64,000 nt of DNA, from positions 3,410,001-3,474,000 of the forward strand of contig NZ_CP134779.1 of NCBI RefSeq assembly GCF_031884435.1. The letters are read 5' to 3'. Below the pieces are notes generated by a model. It saw only the letters and a list, made by a program, of their open reading frames with translations. It was not told the origin of the DNA and searched no databases. Below, in pieces: positions 25,815 to 34,382 of the stretch. This stretch comes from Bosea sp. 685 (GTDB lineage Bacteria > Pseudomonadota > Alphaproteobacteria > Rhizobiales > Beijerinckiaceae). Within the stretch, counting starts at the first letter, position 1. Each line of letters starts with the position of its first letter. The translations under genes were made by a program, and so were the position numbers.

Positions 25815-26969
25815 ATGGACCTAGCCGCGACAATGAACCAAGCCGCGACTTGGAGCCAGGCCGCGACTTGGCTCAGCATGCCGCTTGCGCTTCTGCCGCC
25901 CTGGCTGATCAGCCTTGGGGCCTTCACCCTTGCGGTGGCGTTTGCCCTGCTGGCGCATAGGACGGCCTTCGCCATCCTGACGCGGCTCGTCAGCGGGATG
26001 GACCTGTTCTGGCGCTCGCTCGTCTCGCGCACGCACGGGCCGACACGTTTCGCCGTGATCACGGTCGCGCTCGGCTTCGCCGCGAGCGTCTCCCCGCTAA
26101 GCGAGGGTCAAGCGGTCCTGATCCGCCAGATCCTGCTGGTCTGCTTCGTGGCGTTGGTGGGCTGGATCGCCAAGACCGCGCTGCAGGTCTGGACGACGGT
26201 CTATCTGCGCCGCTTCAAGCTCGATGCCGACGACAATCTCCTGGCGCGTAAGCATGTGACGCAGACCCGCATCCTCCAGCGTGTCGGCGACTTCGCGATC
26301 GTGATCGTGACGCTCTCGGCCGCGCTGATGACCTTCGACGGCGTCAGGCAATACGGGGTCAGCCTGCTCGCCTCGGCGGGTGCGGCCGGCATCGTCATCG
26401 GCCTGGCGCTCCAACCTGTCTTGAAGAACATCTTCGCCGGCATCCAGCTCGCCGTGACGCAGCCGATCCGCATCGACGATGCGCTATTGGTCGAGGGCGA
26501 ATGGGGCAATGTCGAGGAGATCACCTCGACCTATGTCGTCATACGGCTCTGGGACTGGCGTCGGATGATCCTGCCGCTGAGCTATTTCATCGAGAAGCCG
26601 TTCCAGAACTGGACGCGCGACAATGCTGCGCTGATCGGCACCGTGATGCTCTATCTCGACTACGAGACGCCGATCGACGTGCTGCGCGCCAAGGTCGAGG
26701 AAATAGCCAACGGCTCGACACTGTGGGACCGGCGCGTAGTCAATGTCCAGGTGACGGATTTCCGGCAATCGACGATGGAGGTCCGCATCCTGGTCAGCGC
26801 CGGCACCTCGCCGCGCGCCTTCGACCTGCGCTGCGAGGTGCGCGAGAAGCTGATCGCCTTCCTGCAGCGCGAGCATCCCCGCTCATTGCCGCGCCTGCGC
26901 GCGGAAGCCAGGTCGATCGAACCACCTGGTCCCGCCAATGCAGTCATTGCGCGGCACGCCGCCGAATAG
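25815..26969 (+). CDS. Mechanosensitive channel of the MscS family
   Basis: A 384-residue MscS-type channel that opens on membrane tension during hypo-osmotic shock. Four to five hydrophobic segments precede the pore helix (LLASAGAAGIVIGLALQPVLKNIFAGIQLAVTQPIRIDD in outline), with the typical Ala/Gly packing and the QPVLKNIFAG turn. A cytosolic beta domain follows (WGNVEEITSTYVVIRLWDWRR). The first 20 residues contain three near-copies of QAATW. Being larger than MscS, it resembles the YnaI/MscM-like subgroup. The next gene, lepB, starts after its stop. Confidence 0.9.
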   Translation: MDLAATMNQAATWSQAATWLSMPLALLPPWLISLGAFTLAVAFALLAHRTAFAILTRLVSGMDLFWRSLVSRTHGPTRFAVITVALGFAASVSPLSEGQAVLIRQILLVCFVALVGWIAKTALQVWTTVYLRRFKLDADDNLLARKHVTQTRILQRVGDFAIVIVTLSAALMTFDGVRQYGVSLLASAGAAGIVIGLALQPVLKNIFAGIQLAVTQPIRIDDALLVEGEWGNVEEITSTYVVIRLWDWRRMILPLSYFIEKPFQNWTRDNAALIGTVMLYLDYETPIDVLRAKVEEIANGSTLWDRRVVNVQVTDFRQSTMEVRILVSAGTSPRAFDLRCEVREKLIAFLQREHPRSLPRLRAEARSIEPPGPANAVIARHAAE

Positions 26970-27084
26970 CCGTTATTGGCCCTCAATGCGCGCTGGCGGA
27001 CTTGCAGGGCCTTGGTGGCCGCCGTTGTCCGCAGCGCAACATTCCGCTAGACCGCGCATTGCAAGCCGAACCAGGAGCGCCCGC

Positions 27085-27867
27085 GTGGCCAACGACGCCG
27101 ACATCAAGAGCAAAGCGGCCCGAGACAAGGGCGCCAAGGAGGAAGGCGGCGTTCTCGAGACGATCAAGGTCGTCGTCCAGGCGCTGCTGATCGCGCTCGT
27201 CATCCGCACGCTGCTGTTCCAGCCCTTCAACATTCCGTCCGGCTCGTTGATCCCGACCTTGCTGATCGGCGATTACCTGTTCGTCTCGAAATATACCTAT
27301 GGCTACTCCAAGCATTCGATTCCGTTCAGCCCGCCGCTGTTCGACGGACGCGTCTGGGCGGCCGAGCCCAAGCGCGGCGACATCGCCGTGTTCAAGCTGC
27401 CGAGCGACAATTCCACCGACTACATCAAGCGCGTCATCGGCCTGCCGGGCGACCGCATCCAGATGATCGACGGCATCCTGCACATCAACAATGTGCCGGT
27501 GAAGCGCGAGCGCATCGCCGACTATGTCACCACCGATAACTGGGGCCGCAGCACGCCGGTCATCCAGTATCGCGAGACCTTGCCCAACGGGGTCAGCCAC
27601 GAGATCATCGAGCGCGAGGGCGACACCGGCACCTTCGACAACACCCCCGTCTTCCTGGTGCCGCCGGGGCATTTCTTCATGATGGGCGACAACCGCGACA
27701 ATTCGCTCGACTCGCGCGACCGCAGCGTCGGCTTCGTGCCTTTCGAGAACTTCGTCGGCCGCGCCGAGATCATCTTCTTCTCGATCGAGGACGGCGCCTC
27801 GGCCTGGCGCGTCTGGGAATGGCCCTGGACGGTTCGCTGGAACCGCCTGTTCAGCGCGATCAAGTGA
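27085..27867 (+). CDS. lepB: Signal peptidase I
   Basis: A 260-residue membrane-anchored peptidase that removes signal peptides on the periplasmic side. One membrane segment (VVVQALLIALVIRTLLF) precedes the catalytic serine, Ser54 in PSGSLIPTLLIGD, where Leu replaces the usual Met. The lysine is Lys115 in YIKRVIGLPGDRI, and MGDNRDNSLDSR is box E. GTG 27085 with AGGAG upstream is chosen; the frame extends to 26938 but overlaps mscS. It overlaps rnc by 4 nt. Confidence 0.95.
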   Translation: MANDADIKSKAARDKGAKEEGGVLETIKVVVQALLIALVIRTLLFQPFNIPSGSLIPTLLIGDYLFVSKYTYGYSKHSIPFSPPLFDGRVWAAEPKRGDIAVFKLPSDNSTDYIKRVIGLPGDRIQMIDGILHINNVPVKRERIADYVTTDNWGRSTPVIQYRETLPNGVSHEIIEREGDTGTFDNTPVFLVPPGHFFMMGDNRDNSLDSRDRSVGFVPFENFVGRAEIIFFSIEDGASAWRVWEWPWTVRWNRLFSAIK

Positions 27868-28595
27868 GCAAGCCGGGAGAAGGCGGGCGCAAGACGCCGG
27901 ACCTGGCGAAGCTGGAGACGGCGCTCGGCCATGTCTTCGCCGATCGCGCTTTGCTGATCACGGCGCTGACCCATATGAGCGCCGACGGGCCGCGCCTGGG
28001 CAGCTATCAGCGCCTGGAATTTCTCGGCGACCGCGTCCTGGGACTGAGCGTAGCCGACATGCTGTTTCGGCGTTACCCTCTCGCCGAAGAAGGCGACATG
28101 TCGCGCCGGCTGGCCGATCTCGTGCGCAAGGAGACCTGCGCCGAGGTGGCGCTGGCCTGGGATCTGGGCCAGTTCATGCGGCTCGGCGAGGGTGAGATCC
28201 TCGGCGGGGCGCGCAAGAACAAGGCGATCCTGGCCGATGCCTGCGAGGCGATCATCGGGGCGGTGTTCATCGATGGCGGCTACGAGGCGGCGCGCGGCCT
28301 CGTCGAGCGTGCCTTCGGCGAGCGCCTGCTGAAGCCGGTCCGCCCCTTGCGCGACGCCAAGACGGCGCTGCAGGAATGGGCGCAGGGCCAGGGCTACCCG
28401 ACGCCGACCTATAGCGAGCGCGGCCGCACGGGACCGGACCACGCCCCGGTCTTCCGTGTCGCCGTACGCATCACCGGCCTGGACGACGCCGAAGCGCAGG
28501 GCCCGTCCAAGCGGCTGGCCGAGCAGGCGGCGGCAGAGGCCTTCCTGAGGCGCGACGGCCTCTGGAGCGAAACCATGGAGAGCGACAATGGCTGA
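27864..28595 (+). CDS. rnc: Ribonuclease III
   Basis: A 243-residue double-strand-specific RNase that processes rRNA and mRNAs. The catalytic signature is YQRLEFLGDRVLGL, with Arg where Ser is common, followed by DACEAIIGAVFIDGG. The C-terminal dsRNA-binding domain runs from DAKTALQEWAQ to the end. It starts at GTG 27864 inside the lepB stop and its end overlaps era by 8 nt, giving the conserved lepB-rnc-era operon. Confidence 0.95.
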   Translation: MSKPGEGGRKTPDLAKLETALGHVFADRALLITALTHMSADGPRLGSYQRLEFLGDRVLGLSVADMLFRRYPLAEEGDMSRRLADLVRKETCAEVALAWDLGQFMRLGEGEILGGARKNKAILADACEAIIGAVFIDGGYEAARGLVERAFGERLLKPVRPLRDAKTALQEWAQGQGYPTPTYSERGRTGPDHAPVFRVAVRITGLDDAEAQGPSKRLAEQAAAEAFLRRDGLWSETMESDNG

Positions 28596-29532
28596 GGCGG
28601 GACCATCCCCCCAGGAGAAATCCCCCCTGGAGACTCGGCCCACACGCTGCGGGTTTGTGGCGCTGATCGGCGCGCCCAATGCCGGCAAGTCGACGCTGCT
28701 CAACCAGCTCGTCGGCGCAAAGGTCTCGATCGTCTCGCGCAAGGTGCAGACGACGCGCACGCAGGTGCGCGGCATCGCGCTGTCGGGCGTGGCGCAGGTG
28801 ATCTTCGTCGACACGCCCGGCATCTTCGCGCCCAAGCGCCGGCTCGACCGCGCCATGGTGACGAGCGCCTGGGGCGGCGCGACCGATGCCGACCTGATTG
28901 GCGTGCTGATCGATGTCGAGCGCTTCGATAATGAGGAGAACACCCGCCTGCTGGAGAAGCTCGCCGAGCTGAAACAGCCGAAATTCCTGATCCTCAACAA
29001 GATCGACCTGGTGGCGAAGGAAAAGTTGCTCCAGATCACCACCCAGGTGAACGAGCTCGGCCGGTTCGAGGCCACCTTCATGATCGCGGCGCTGACCGGC
29101 TACGGCGTCAAGGACGTCCTGGCCTGGCTGGAAACGCGGCTGCCGCTCGGCCCCTGGCTCTATCCGGAAGATCAGATCTCGGATGCGCCTTTGCGCTTCC
29201 TCGCCGCCGAGATCACGCGCGAGAAGATCTTCGAGCGGCTGCATGACGAATTGCCCTATCGCTCCACTGTCGAGACCGAGAGCTGGCAGGAGAGGCCCGA
29301 CGGCTCAGTGCGTATCGAGCAGACGATCTATGTCGAGCGCGAGGGCCAGCGGAAGATCGTGCTCGGCGAGGGCGGCCAGACCATCAAGGCGATCGGCCAG
29401 AAGGCGCGCGTCGAGATTTCCGAAGCCGCCGAGGCCAAGGTCCATCTCTTCCTGTTCGTGAAGGTGCGCGAGAACTGGAGCGACGATCCGGAGCGCTATC
29501 GCGAGATGGGGCTGGAGTTTCCGAAGGGCTGA
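28588..29532 (+). CDS. era: GTPase Era
   Basis: A 314-residue GTPase for 16S rRNA maturation and 30S assembly. G1 GAPNAGKST, G2 region TTRTQVRG, G3 DTPGIF and G4 NKIDL are intact, and the C-terminal KH domain contains RKIVLGEGGQTIKAIGQKAR. The ATG overlaps the end of rnc (ATGGCTGA). The N-terminal extension before the G domain is about 20 residues. In relatives recO follows era; here a repeat and a LysR gene follow. Confidence 0.96.
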   Translation: MAEAGPSPQEKSPLETRPTRCGFVALIGAPNAGKSTLLNQLVGAKVSIVSRKVQTTRTQVRGIALSGVAQVIFVDTPGIFAPKRRLDRAMVTSAWGGATDADLIGVLIDVERFDNEENTRLLEKLAELKQPKFLILNKIDLVAKEKLLQITTQVNELGRFEATFMIAALTGYGVKDVLAWLETRLPLGPWLYPEDQISDAPLRFLAAEITREKIFERLHDELPYRSTVETESWQERPDGSVRIEQTIYVEREGQRKIVLGEGGQTIKAIGQKARVEISEAAEAKVHLFLFVKVRENWSDDPERYREMGLEFPKG

Positions 29533-29636
29533 AGGTTCGCACTGTTGCAAGCGCCCTTCCCGCAGAGCCTGGCCTGAACTGAATCGAGCGACATCAAAGG
29601 CCTCCGATCGCTCGCCACCATCCGCGCCGTCAGGGC

Positions 29637-29717
29637 GTCATTCTCGGGCTTGCCCCGAGAATCTCATGACCAGCGCACTCTGGTTTTCGAGATGGTCGGG
29701 TCAAGCCCGACCATGAC
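29637..29717. repeat. Palindromic intergenic repeat (GTCATTCTCGGG/GGTCGGG type)
   Basis: GTCATTCTCGGGCTTGCCCC...GGGTCAAGCCCGACCATGAC: hybrid of the 10244 and 57805 palindromes, with one arm of the 'GAGAAT' form and one of the 'GACCAT' form. It lies between era and the convergent LysR gene. Confidence 0.8.
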
Positions 29718-29768
29718 GTGCTTCGGATCCCGGCCCCGGCCCCCGGATGAATCATCCGGCTCCTAGCC

Positions 29769-30614
29769 TCAGCGCCCGCGGAAGGCCGCCGCCAGCTCCC
29801 TGACGAGCGCGTTCCCACGCGGCGACGCGACATTGCTGCGCAATACCACCTCCGAGTCCCCGAGTGCCGGCAGCCCCCATTCCGGCCCGACATCCACGGC
29901 GCCGGCCGGTGCGATCCGCGCCGCCAGCGGTGAAACGCCGAGCCCGCCTGTAACTGCCGCCTTTACGGCGGCCATGCCACCGCCGATGAAAGCTTCGCGC
30001 CACGCGACGCCGGCACGGTCCAGCGCCAGCGCCGCATGACGCCGCAGGCGGCATTCGACCATCAGCGAGACGACCGGCAGCGGTTCGCCCGGCAACCGGG
30101 TCAGCGAGGGTGCCGCAAACCAACCGCAAGCATCGTGGCGCAGAACCTCCCCGGTCCGGCCGGAACCAAGGCGACGCAGCACCACGACATCGAGTTCGCC
30201 GCGCTCGAAGGCCTCCTCCAGCACAGCCGAAGCCTCGATGCGCAGGCTGATCAGCCAGCGCGGATCATGCCCGACCAGGCGCGCCAGCAGCGCCGGCGCG
30301 TCTGCTCCCACCGCCTGCTCGCTGATGCCGATCGCGATGCGCTCGCGCGCGTCCGAGAAAGCCTCGCGTGCACGCTCATGCGCAGCCATCAGATCGCGTG
30401 CGGCGGGCAGGAAGCGCTCGCCCTCCGCGGTCAGCCGCACCAGGCGCGGATGCCGCTGCAGCAGCAGGCGGCCGAGCGTCTCCTCCAGGCGCTTCACCCG
30501 GACGCTGACGAGGGATTGCGTGGTGCCGAGCGCCTGCGCCGCACGGGTAAAACTGCGGAACTCGGCAGCACCGAGGAAGGCCGCGACGGCGTCGATATCG
30601 AGGGCAGGACTCAT
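29769..30614 (-). CDS. LysR family transcriptional regulator
   Basis: A 281-residue LysR regulator: N-terminal winged helix-turn-helix (FLGAAEFRSFTRAAQALGTTQSLVSVRVKRLEE in outline, with ALGTTQSLVSVRVKRLE as the recognition part) and a C-terminal periplasmic-binding-like sensor domain. ATG 30614 is used. It is divergent from the tautomerase gene at 30728, the usual LysR layout, and a dyad lies between them. Confidence 0.92.
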   Translation of the reverse strand: MSPALDIDAVAAFLGAAEFRSFTRAAQALGTTQSLVSVRVKRLEETLGRLLLQRHPRLVRLTAEGERFLPAARDLMAAHERAREAFSDARERIAIGISEQAVGADAPALLARLVGHDPRWLISLRIEASAVLEEAFERGELDVVVLRRLGSGRTGEVLRHDACGWFAAPSLTRLPGEPLPVVSLMVECRLRRHAALALDRAGVAWREAFIGGGMAAVKAAVTGGLGVSPLAARIAPAGAVDVGPEWGLPALGDSEVVLRSNVASPRGNALVRELAAAFRGR

Positions 30615-30626
30615 ATCATGATAAAT

Positions 30627-30655
30627 CCGTATCTTTGATATACACATTGATACGG
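30627..30655. promoter_or_regulatory. Candidate LysR binding dyad
   Basis: CCGTATC and GATACGG are inverted at 30627-30633 and 30649-30655 with a 15-nt AT-rich centre. A second palindrome, TATCATGATA, is at 30614-30623, at the LysR start. Both are in the short divergent promoter region, where LysR regulators bind. Confidence 0.55.
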
Positions 30656-30727
30656 TTTTCAGATTTGATAAACAAGCCTAGCTTCCTGTCACGGCGCATC
30701 CGCGCCGCCTGCACAGGAACCACCGCC

Positions 30728-31108
30728 ATGCCCTTGATTCGCATTTCCATGAGACGCGGCCGCCCGGCCTCCGAGCCCTCCGCCATTGTCGACGGCGTCT
30801 ACCGTGCCTTGCGCGAGACCTTCGAGGTCCCTGAGAACGACCTCTTCGCCCTGATCCACCAGCATGAGGCCGACGAGTTCATCTATGCCGCGAATTATTT
30901 CGGCTTTGCGCGCTCGGATGCGCTGGTGATCATCCAGATCACCGTCAACAACTCGCGGGGAGTCACGCAGAAGAAGGCTCTGTTCGCCAAAATCGCCGAA
31001 AACCTGCGCCGCGAGCCGGGACTGCGCCCCGACGACATCTTCATCAACCTCATTGAGACGGCGCGCGAGAACTGGTCGTTCGGAGCCGGTATCGCGCAAT
31101 ATGTGTGA
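30728..31108 (+). CDS. Tautomerase family protein
   Basis: A 126-residue member of the tautomerase superfamily (4-oxalocrotonate tautomerase/MIF fold). The protein starts Met-Pro-Leu-Ile, giving the catalytic N-terminal proline after Met removal. The length and the ENDLFALIHQHEADEFIYA segment resemble the longer tautomerases found beside LysR genes. Substrate unknown. Probably activated by the divergent LysR. Confidence 0.85.
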   Translation: MPLIRISMRRGRPASEPSAIVDGVYRALRETFEVPENDLFALIHQHEADEFIYAANYFGFARSDALVIIQITVNNSRGVTQKKALFAKIAENLRREPGLRPDDIFINLIETARENWSFGAGIAQYV

Positions 31109-31186
31109 GGATAGCGCGGGCGCGCCTTGCAACCGCGCCCGATCCGACGCAAAGACGCGCGGGGTTTTTTCAGCGAGGCGCGAGCG

Positions 31187-31771
31187 ATGACCGACGACGA
31201 CGTTCTGGCCGAATTCCGTGATGCCGGCGCGCTGCTCGACGGGCATTTCATCCTGTCCTCGGGCCGGCGCAGCGCGGTCTACCTGCAGAAGATGTTCATC
31301 TTCCAGGATCCGGTGCGGACCGAGCGGCTGTGCAAGGCGCTCGCCGCCAAAATCGAAGCCGCTTTCGGGACTGTCGATTACGTCGTCTCGCCGGCGGTGG
31401 GCGGCATCGTGCCGGGTTACGAGACAGCGCGCCATCTGAAGGCCAAGGCGATCTTCGTCGAGCGCGAGGACGGCCAGTTCAAGCTGCGGCGCAGCTTCTC
31501 CATCCCCAAGGGCGCGCGCGTCGTCATGGTCGAAGACATCGTCACGACCGGGCTCTCCTCGCGCGAATGCCTGGCCTCGATCGCCGGCGAACCCGGCACG
31601 ATCCTGGGCGCGGCCTGTCTCGTCGACCGCTCGGCCGGCCGCGCCGATCTCGGCGTCCAACTGGTCAGCCTGATGAAGCTCGATGTTCCCGACTACGCGC
31701 CCGACGCGCTGCCGCCGGAGCTTGCCGCCATCCCTGCGGTCAAGCCGGGGAGCCGCGGCCTGAGCGCCTGA
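31187..31771 (+). CDS. pyrE: Orotate phosphoribosyltransferase
   Basis: A 194-residue enzyme that makes orotidine 5'-phosphate from orotate and PRPP. The PRPP motif [13 protein letters not shown] is at about 104-116; [13 protein letters not shown] and the [16 protein letters not shown] loop also fit. ATG 31187 after GAGGCGCGAGCG is used; the longer open frame from 31127 has no support. Confidence 0.94.
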   Translation: MTDDDVLAEFRDAGALLDGHFILSSGRRSAVYLQKMFIFQDPVRTERLCKALAAKIEAAFGTVDYVVSPAVGGIVPGYETARHLKAKAIFVEREDGQFKLRRSFSIPKGARVVMVEDIVTTGLSSRECLASIAGEPGTILGAACLVDRSAGRADLGVQLVSLMKLDVPDYAPDALPPELAAIPAVKPGSRGLSA

Positions 31772-31912
31772 TATTGCGCCTCGCCCGGCTGCGGCGAGAC
31801 GCCACATGACAGATTATAAATTGCCGGCAAATCAGCCCTTATTCGACATTGTTAGACCGCGATTTATTTTGATTCTGAGCATTCAAAGACATTTCAGGCA
31901 GGAGTGATTGCC

Positions 31913-32539
31913 ATGGCAGCCGACCCGCGTATCGCGCTTTTCATCGACGGCGCCAATCTCTACGCGACCTCGAAGCAGCTCGGCTTCGACATGGATTATC
32001 GCCGCCTGCTCAAGGAGTTCCAGGGGCGCGGCAACCTGATCCGCGCCTTCTATTTCACCACGCTCGTGGAGAGTGAGGAGTATTCCTCGATCCGCCCGCT
32101 GGTCGACTGGCTCGACTACAATGGCTACCGCGTCATCACCAAGGCGGCCAAGGAATTCACCGACGCCACTGGCCGCCGCCGGGTCAAGGGCAATATGGAC
32201 ATCGAGCTGGCGATCGAGATGCTCGAGCTCGCGCCGCATCTCGACCAGATCTACCTCTTCTCGGGCGATGGCGATTTCCGGCCCTTGGTCGAGGCGGTAC
32301 AGCGCAAGGGCGTGAAGGTCTCAGTGGTCTCCACGATCGCGACCAACCCGCCGATGGTCTCCGACGAACTGCGCCGGCAATGCGACGATTTCCTCGATCT
32401 CGCCCAGCTGATGCAGAAGATCGGGCGCGACCCGTCGGAGCGCTCCGCGCGCGGGCCAAGCGCGCCTGGAACACCCGGAAACCCCGGCCTGGAGCGGCGC
32501 TACGGCATCCGCCAGGGCGACGAGGCCGTCGAGGGGTGA
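31913..32539 (+). CDS. NYN domain protein (LabA/PIN-like)
   Basis: A 208-residue NYN-domain protein with a PIN-like nuclease fold. The acidic residues are clear: FIDGANLY near residue 9, NMDIELAIEML, and LFSGDGDFRPLVEAVQRKG. The tail after residue 165 is disordered and Gly/Pro/Arg rich. Such genes are next to smpB/rpoZ in related genomes and may act on RNA; the substrate is not known. ATG 31913 has GGCAGGAG 8 nt upstream; GTG 31904 is possible. Confidence 0.9.
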   Translation: MAADPRIALFIDGANLYATSKQLGFDMDYRRLLKEFQGRGNLIRAFYFTTLVESEEYSSIRPLVDWLDYNGYRVITKAAKEFTDATGRRRVKGNMDIELAIEMLELAPHLDQIYLFSGDGDFRPLVEAVQRKGVKVSVVSTIATNPPMVSDELRRQCDDFLDLAQLMQKIGRDPSERSARGPSAPGTPGNPGLERRYGIRQGDEAVEG

Positions 32540-32548
32540 AGGCTTCTT

Positions 32549-32760
32549 CCTTCTCCCCTTGGGGGAGAAGGTGGCTGCGAAGCAGACGGATGAGGGAAGG
32601 GCTGCGCAAGCGGCCCTTTTCTTGTTTTGGGGTTGAGGCTCTTCCCTCATCCGTCAGCGCTTCGCGCTGCCACCTTCTCCCGCATCAAAGTCGGCTGTTG
32701 CCGACTTTGACACTTTGGTTGCCCATCTCGGGCAAGCCCGAGATGGCTGGGAGAAGGTCT
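32549..32760. repeat. Composite palindromic repeat between NYN gene and smpB
   Basis: CTTCTCCCCTTGGGGGAGAAG is followed by a large hairpin whose arms read GGAGAAGGTGGCTGCGAAGC...GACGGATGAGGGAAG and CTTCCCTCATCCGTC...GCCACCTTCTCCC (about 32563-32598 and 32640-32681) around a 41-nt loop. Two small hairpins (AAAGTCGGC/GCCGACTTT and CCATCTCGGGC/GCCCGAGATGG) follow. Same family as 44190 and 45526. The genes on both sides converge here. Confidence 0.85.
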
Positions 32761-33234
32761 TCACCCACCCGCCTTCATGATCCGGGCCTTGTCGCGGTTC
32801 CAGTCGCGGTTCTTCTCTGTCTCGCGCTTGTCGTGCAGCTTCTTGCCGCGCCCCAGCCCGAGCTCGACCTTCGCCCGGCCCTTCTCGTTGAAATAGACCT
32901 TCAGCGGGATGACCGTGTAGCCGTCGCGCTGGATCGCGCCCATCAGCTTGTTGATCTGGCGGCGATGCAGCAGCAGCTTGCGCGGCCGCTTGACGTTGTG
33001 GTTGAAGCGGTTCGCCTCAAGATATTCCGGGATATGGGCGTTGAACAGGAAGAGTTCGGTGCCCATAGGGCCGGCATAGCTCTCGCCGATCGTCGCCCTG
33101 CCGCCACGCAGCGATTTGATCTCGGTGCCCTGCAAGGCGATGCCGGCCTCGAGCGTCTCGATGATCTCGTAATTATAGCGCGCCTTGCGATTGTCCGCGG
33201 CGAGCTTGTAGCGATCGGGATCGGGCTTGTTCAT
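32761..33234 (-). CDS. smpB: SsrA-binding protein
   Basis: A 157-residue SmpB, which brings tmRNA to stalled ribosomes. Signature parts: [51 protein letters not shown] and the basic tail [18 protein letters not shown]. Length typical. It lies downstream of dapA on the same strand; the 85-bp gap contains an unusual 7-bp tandem/inverted repeat. Confidence 0.97.
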   Translation of the reverse strand: MNKPDPDRYKLAADNRKARYNYEIIETLEAGIALQGTEIKSLRGGRATIGESYAGPMGTELFLFNAHIPEYLEANRFNHNVKRPRKLLLHRRQINKLMGAIQRDGYTVIPLKVYFNEKGRAKVELGLGRGKKLHDKRETEKNRDWNRDKARIMKAGG

Positions 33235-33243
33235 GGGAACTCC

Positions 33244-33315
33244 GGCAGTGGGCAGTGGGCAGTAGGCAGTGGGGCTGCGCCCCCTCGACTGCCGACTGCC
33301 GACTGCCGATTGCCC
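33244..33315. repeat. 7-bp tandem array facing its own inverted array
   Basis: Four copies of a GGCAGTG/A unit (33244-33271) are followed, after GGGCTGCGCCCC, by four copies of its complement (ACTGCCG; last ATTGCCC; 33288-33315). The whole forms one long GC-rich stem with a small apical GGGC/GCCC hairpin, lying between dapA and smpB. Confidence 0.88.
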
Positions 33316-33318
33316 TAC

Positions 33319-34212
33319 TTAAGCATTCAGGAGCCCGGCGAAAACCATGGCGTCGCGAATGATCTTGCCCGTCGGCGCCGTCACCGGCAGCAGCGGCAGG
33401 CGCAGCTCCTCCTCGATGCGGCCGAGCAGCTTCAAGCCGTGCTTGGCGCCGGCCAGACCCGGCTCCTTGAAGACGGCGTCATGCAGCGGCACGAGCCGGT
33501 CCTGGAGCTTCAGCGCACCGGCATAATCGCCCTTGAGCGCCGCCACCATCAGATCGGCGCAGAGCTTGGGCGCGACATTGGCGACGACCGAGATGCAGCC
33601 ATGGCCGCCGGCCGCCATATAGGCCAGCGCCGTCATGTCCTCGCCCGAGAGCTGGATGAAATCCGCGCCCATGGCATGGCGCTGCTGCGAGACGCGGGCG
33701 AGATTGGCCGTCGCATCCTTGACGCCGGCAATATGCTTCAGCTCGTAGAGCCGCGTCATGGTCTCGACCGACATATCGACCACCGAGCGCGGCGGGATGT
33801 TGTAGATGATGATCGGAATGCCGACCGCATCGTTCACCGCCTTGAAGTGCTGATACATGCCCTCCTGGGTCGGCTTGTTGTAATAGGGCGTCACCACCAG
33901 CACGGCGTCGGCGCCGGCCTTCTCGGCATGGACGGCGAGGTCGATCGCCTCATGCGTGTTGTTGGAGCCCGCGCCCGCGATCACCGGCACGCGGCGCTTC
34001 GCTTGCGCGACCACGATCTCGACGACGCGCTTGTGCTCGTCATGGGAGAGCGTCGGGCTCTCGCCGGTGGTGCCAACGGGCACCAGGCCCGAGCTGCCGC
34101 TCTCGATTTGCCATTCGACCAGGGCGCGCAGCGCCTCCTCGTCGATCTTGCCGGCTTTGAACGGCGTCACCAGCGCGGGAAGCGAACCGGTGAAGGCAGT
34201 GTGCTTGGTCAT
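33319..34212 (-). CDS. dapA: 4-hydroxy-tetrahydrodipicolinate synthase
   Basis: A 297-residue aldolase of lysine and peptidoglycan precursor synthesis, condensing pyruvate with aspartate semialdehyde. [27 protein letters not shown], the tyrosine in [11 protein letters not shown] and the Schiff-base lysine in AGVKDAT are all present. ATG 34212 ([18 protein letters not shown]) is the family start. dapA-smpB is the conserved order. Divergent from slt. Confidence 0.95.
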   Translation of the reverse strand: MTKHTAFTGSLPALVTPFKAGKIDEEALRALVEWQIESGSSGLVPVGTTGESPTLSHDEHKRVVEIVVAQAKRRVPVIAGAGSNNTHEAIDLAVHAEKAGADAVLVVTPYYNKPTQEGMYQHFKAVNDAVGIPIIIYNIPPRSVVDMSVETMTRLYELKHIAGVKDATANLARVSQQRHAMGADFIQLSGEDMTALAYMAAGGHGCISVVANVAPKLCADLMVAALKGDYAGALKLQDRLVPLHDAVFKEPGLAGAKHGLKLLGRIEEELRLPLLPVTAPTGKIIRDAMVFAGLLNA

Positions 34213-34382
34213 GAGCGCGGCGTCCTGACGCGGAGGTCCAATCGAAGGGCCGACAGACATAAACCCTCAGCCGCCACAGGCAAAGCCGGCAACCCATCAA
34301 AAAGCGTGGTCCTCATGGTTAAGGCTTCATAAACCGCCATCGCCCACCATCGCAGGTCAAGCGCCCCTTCAAGGAGCCTGCG

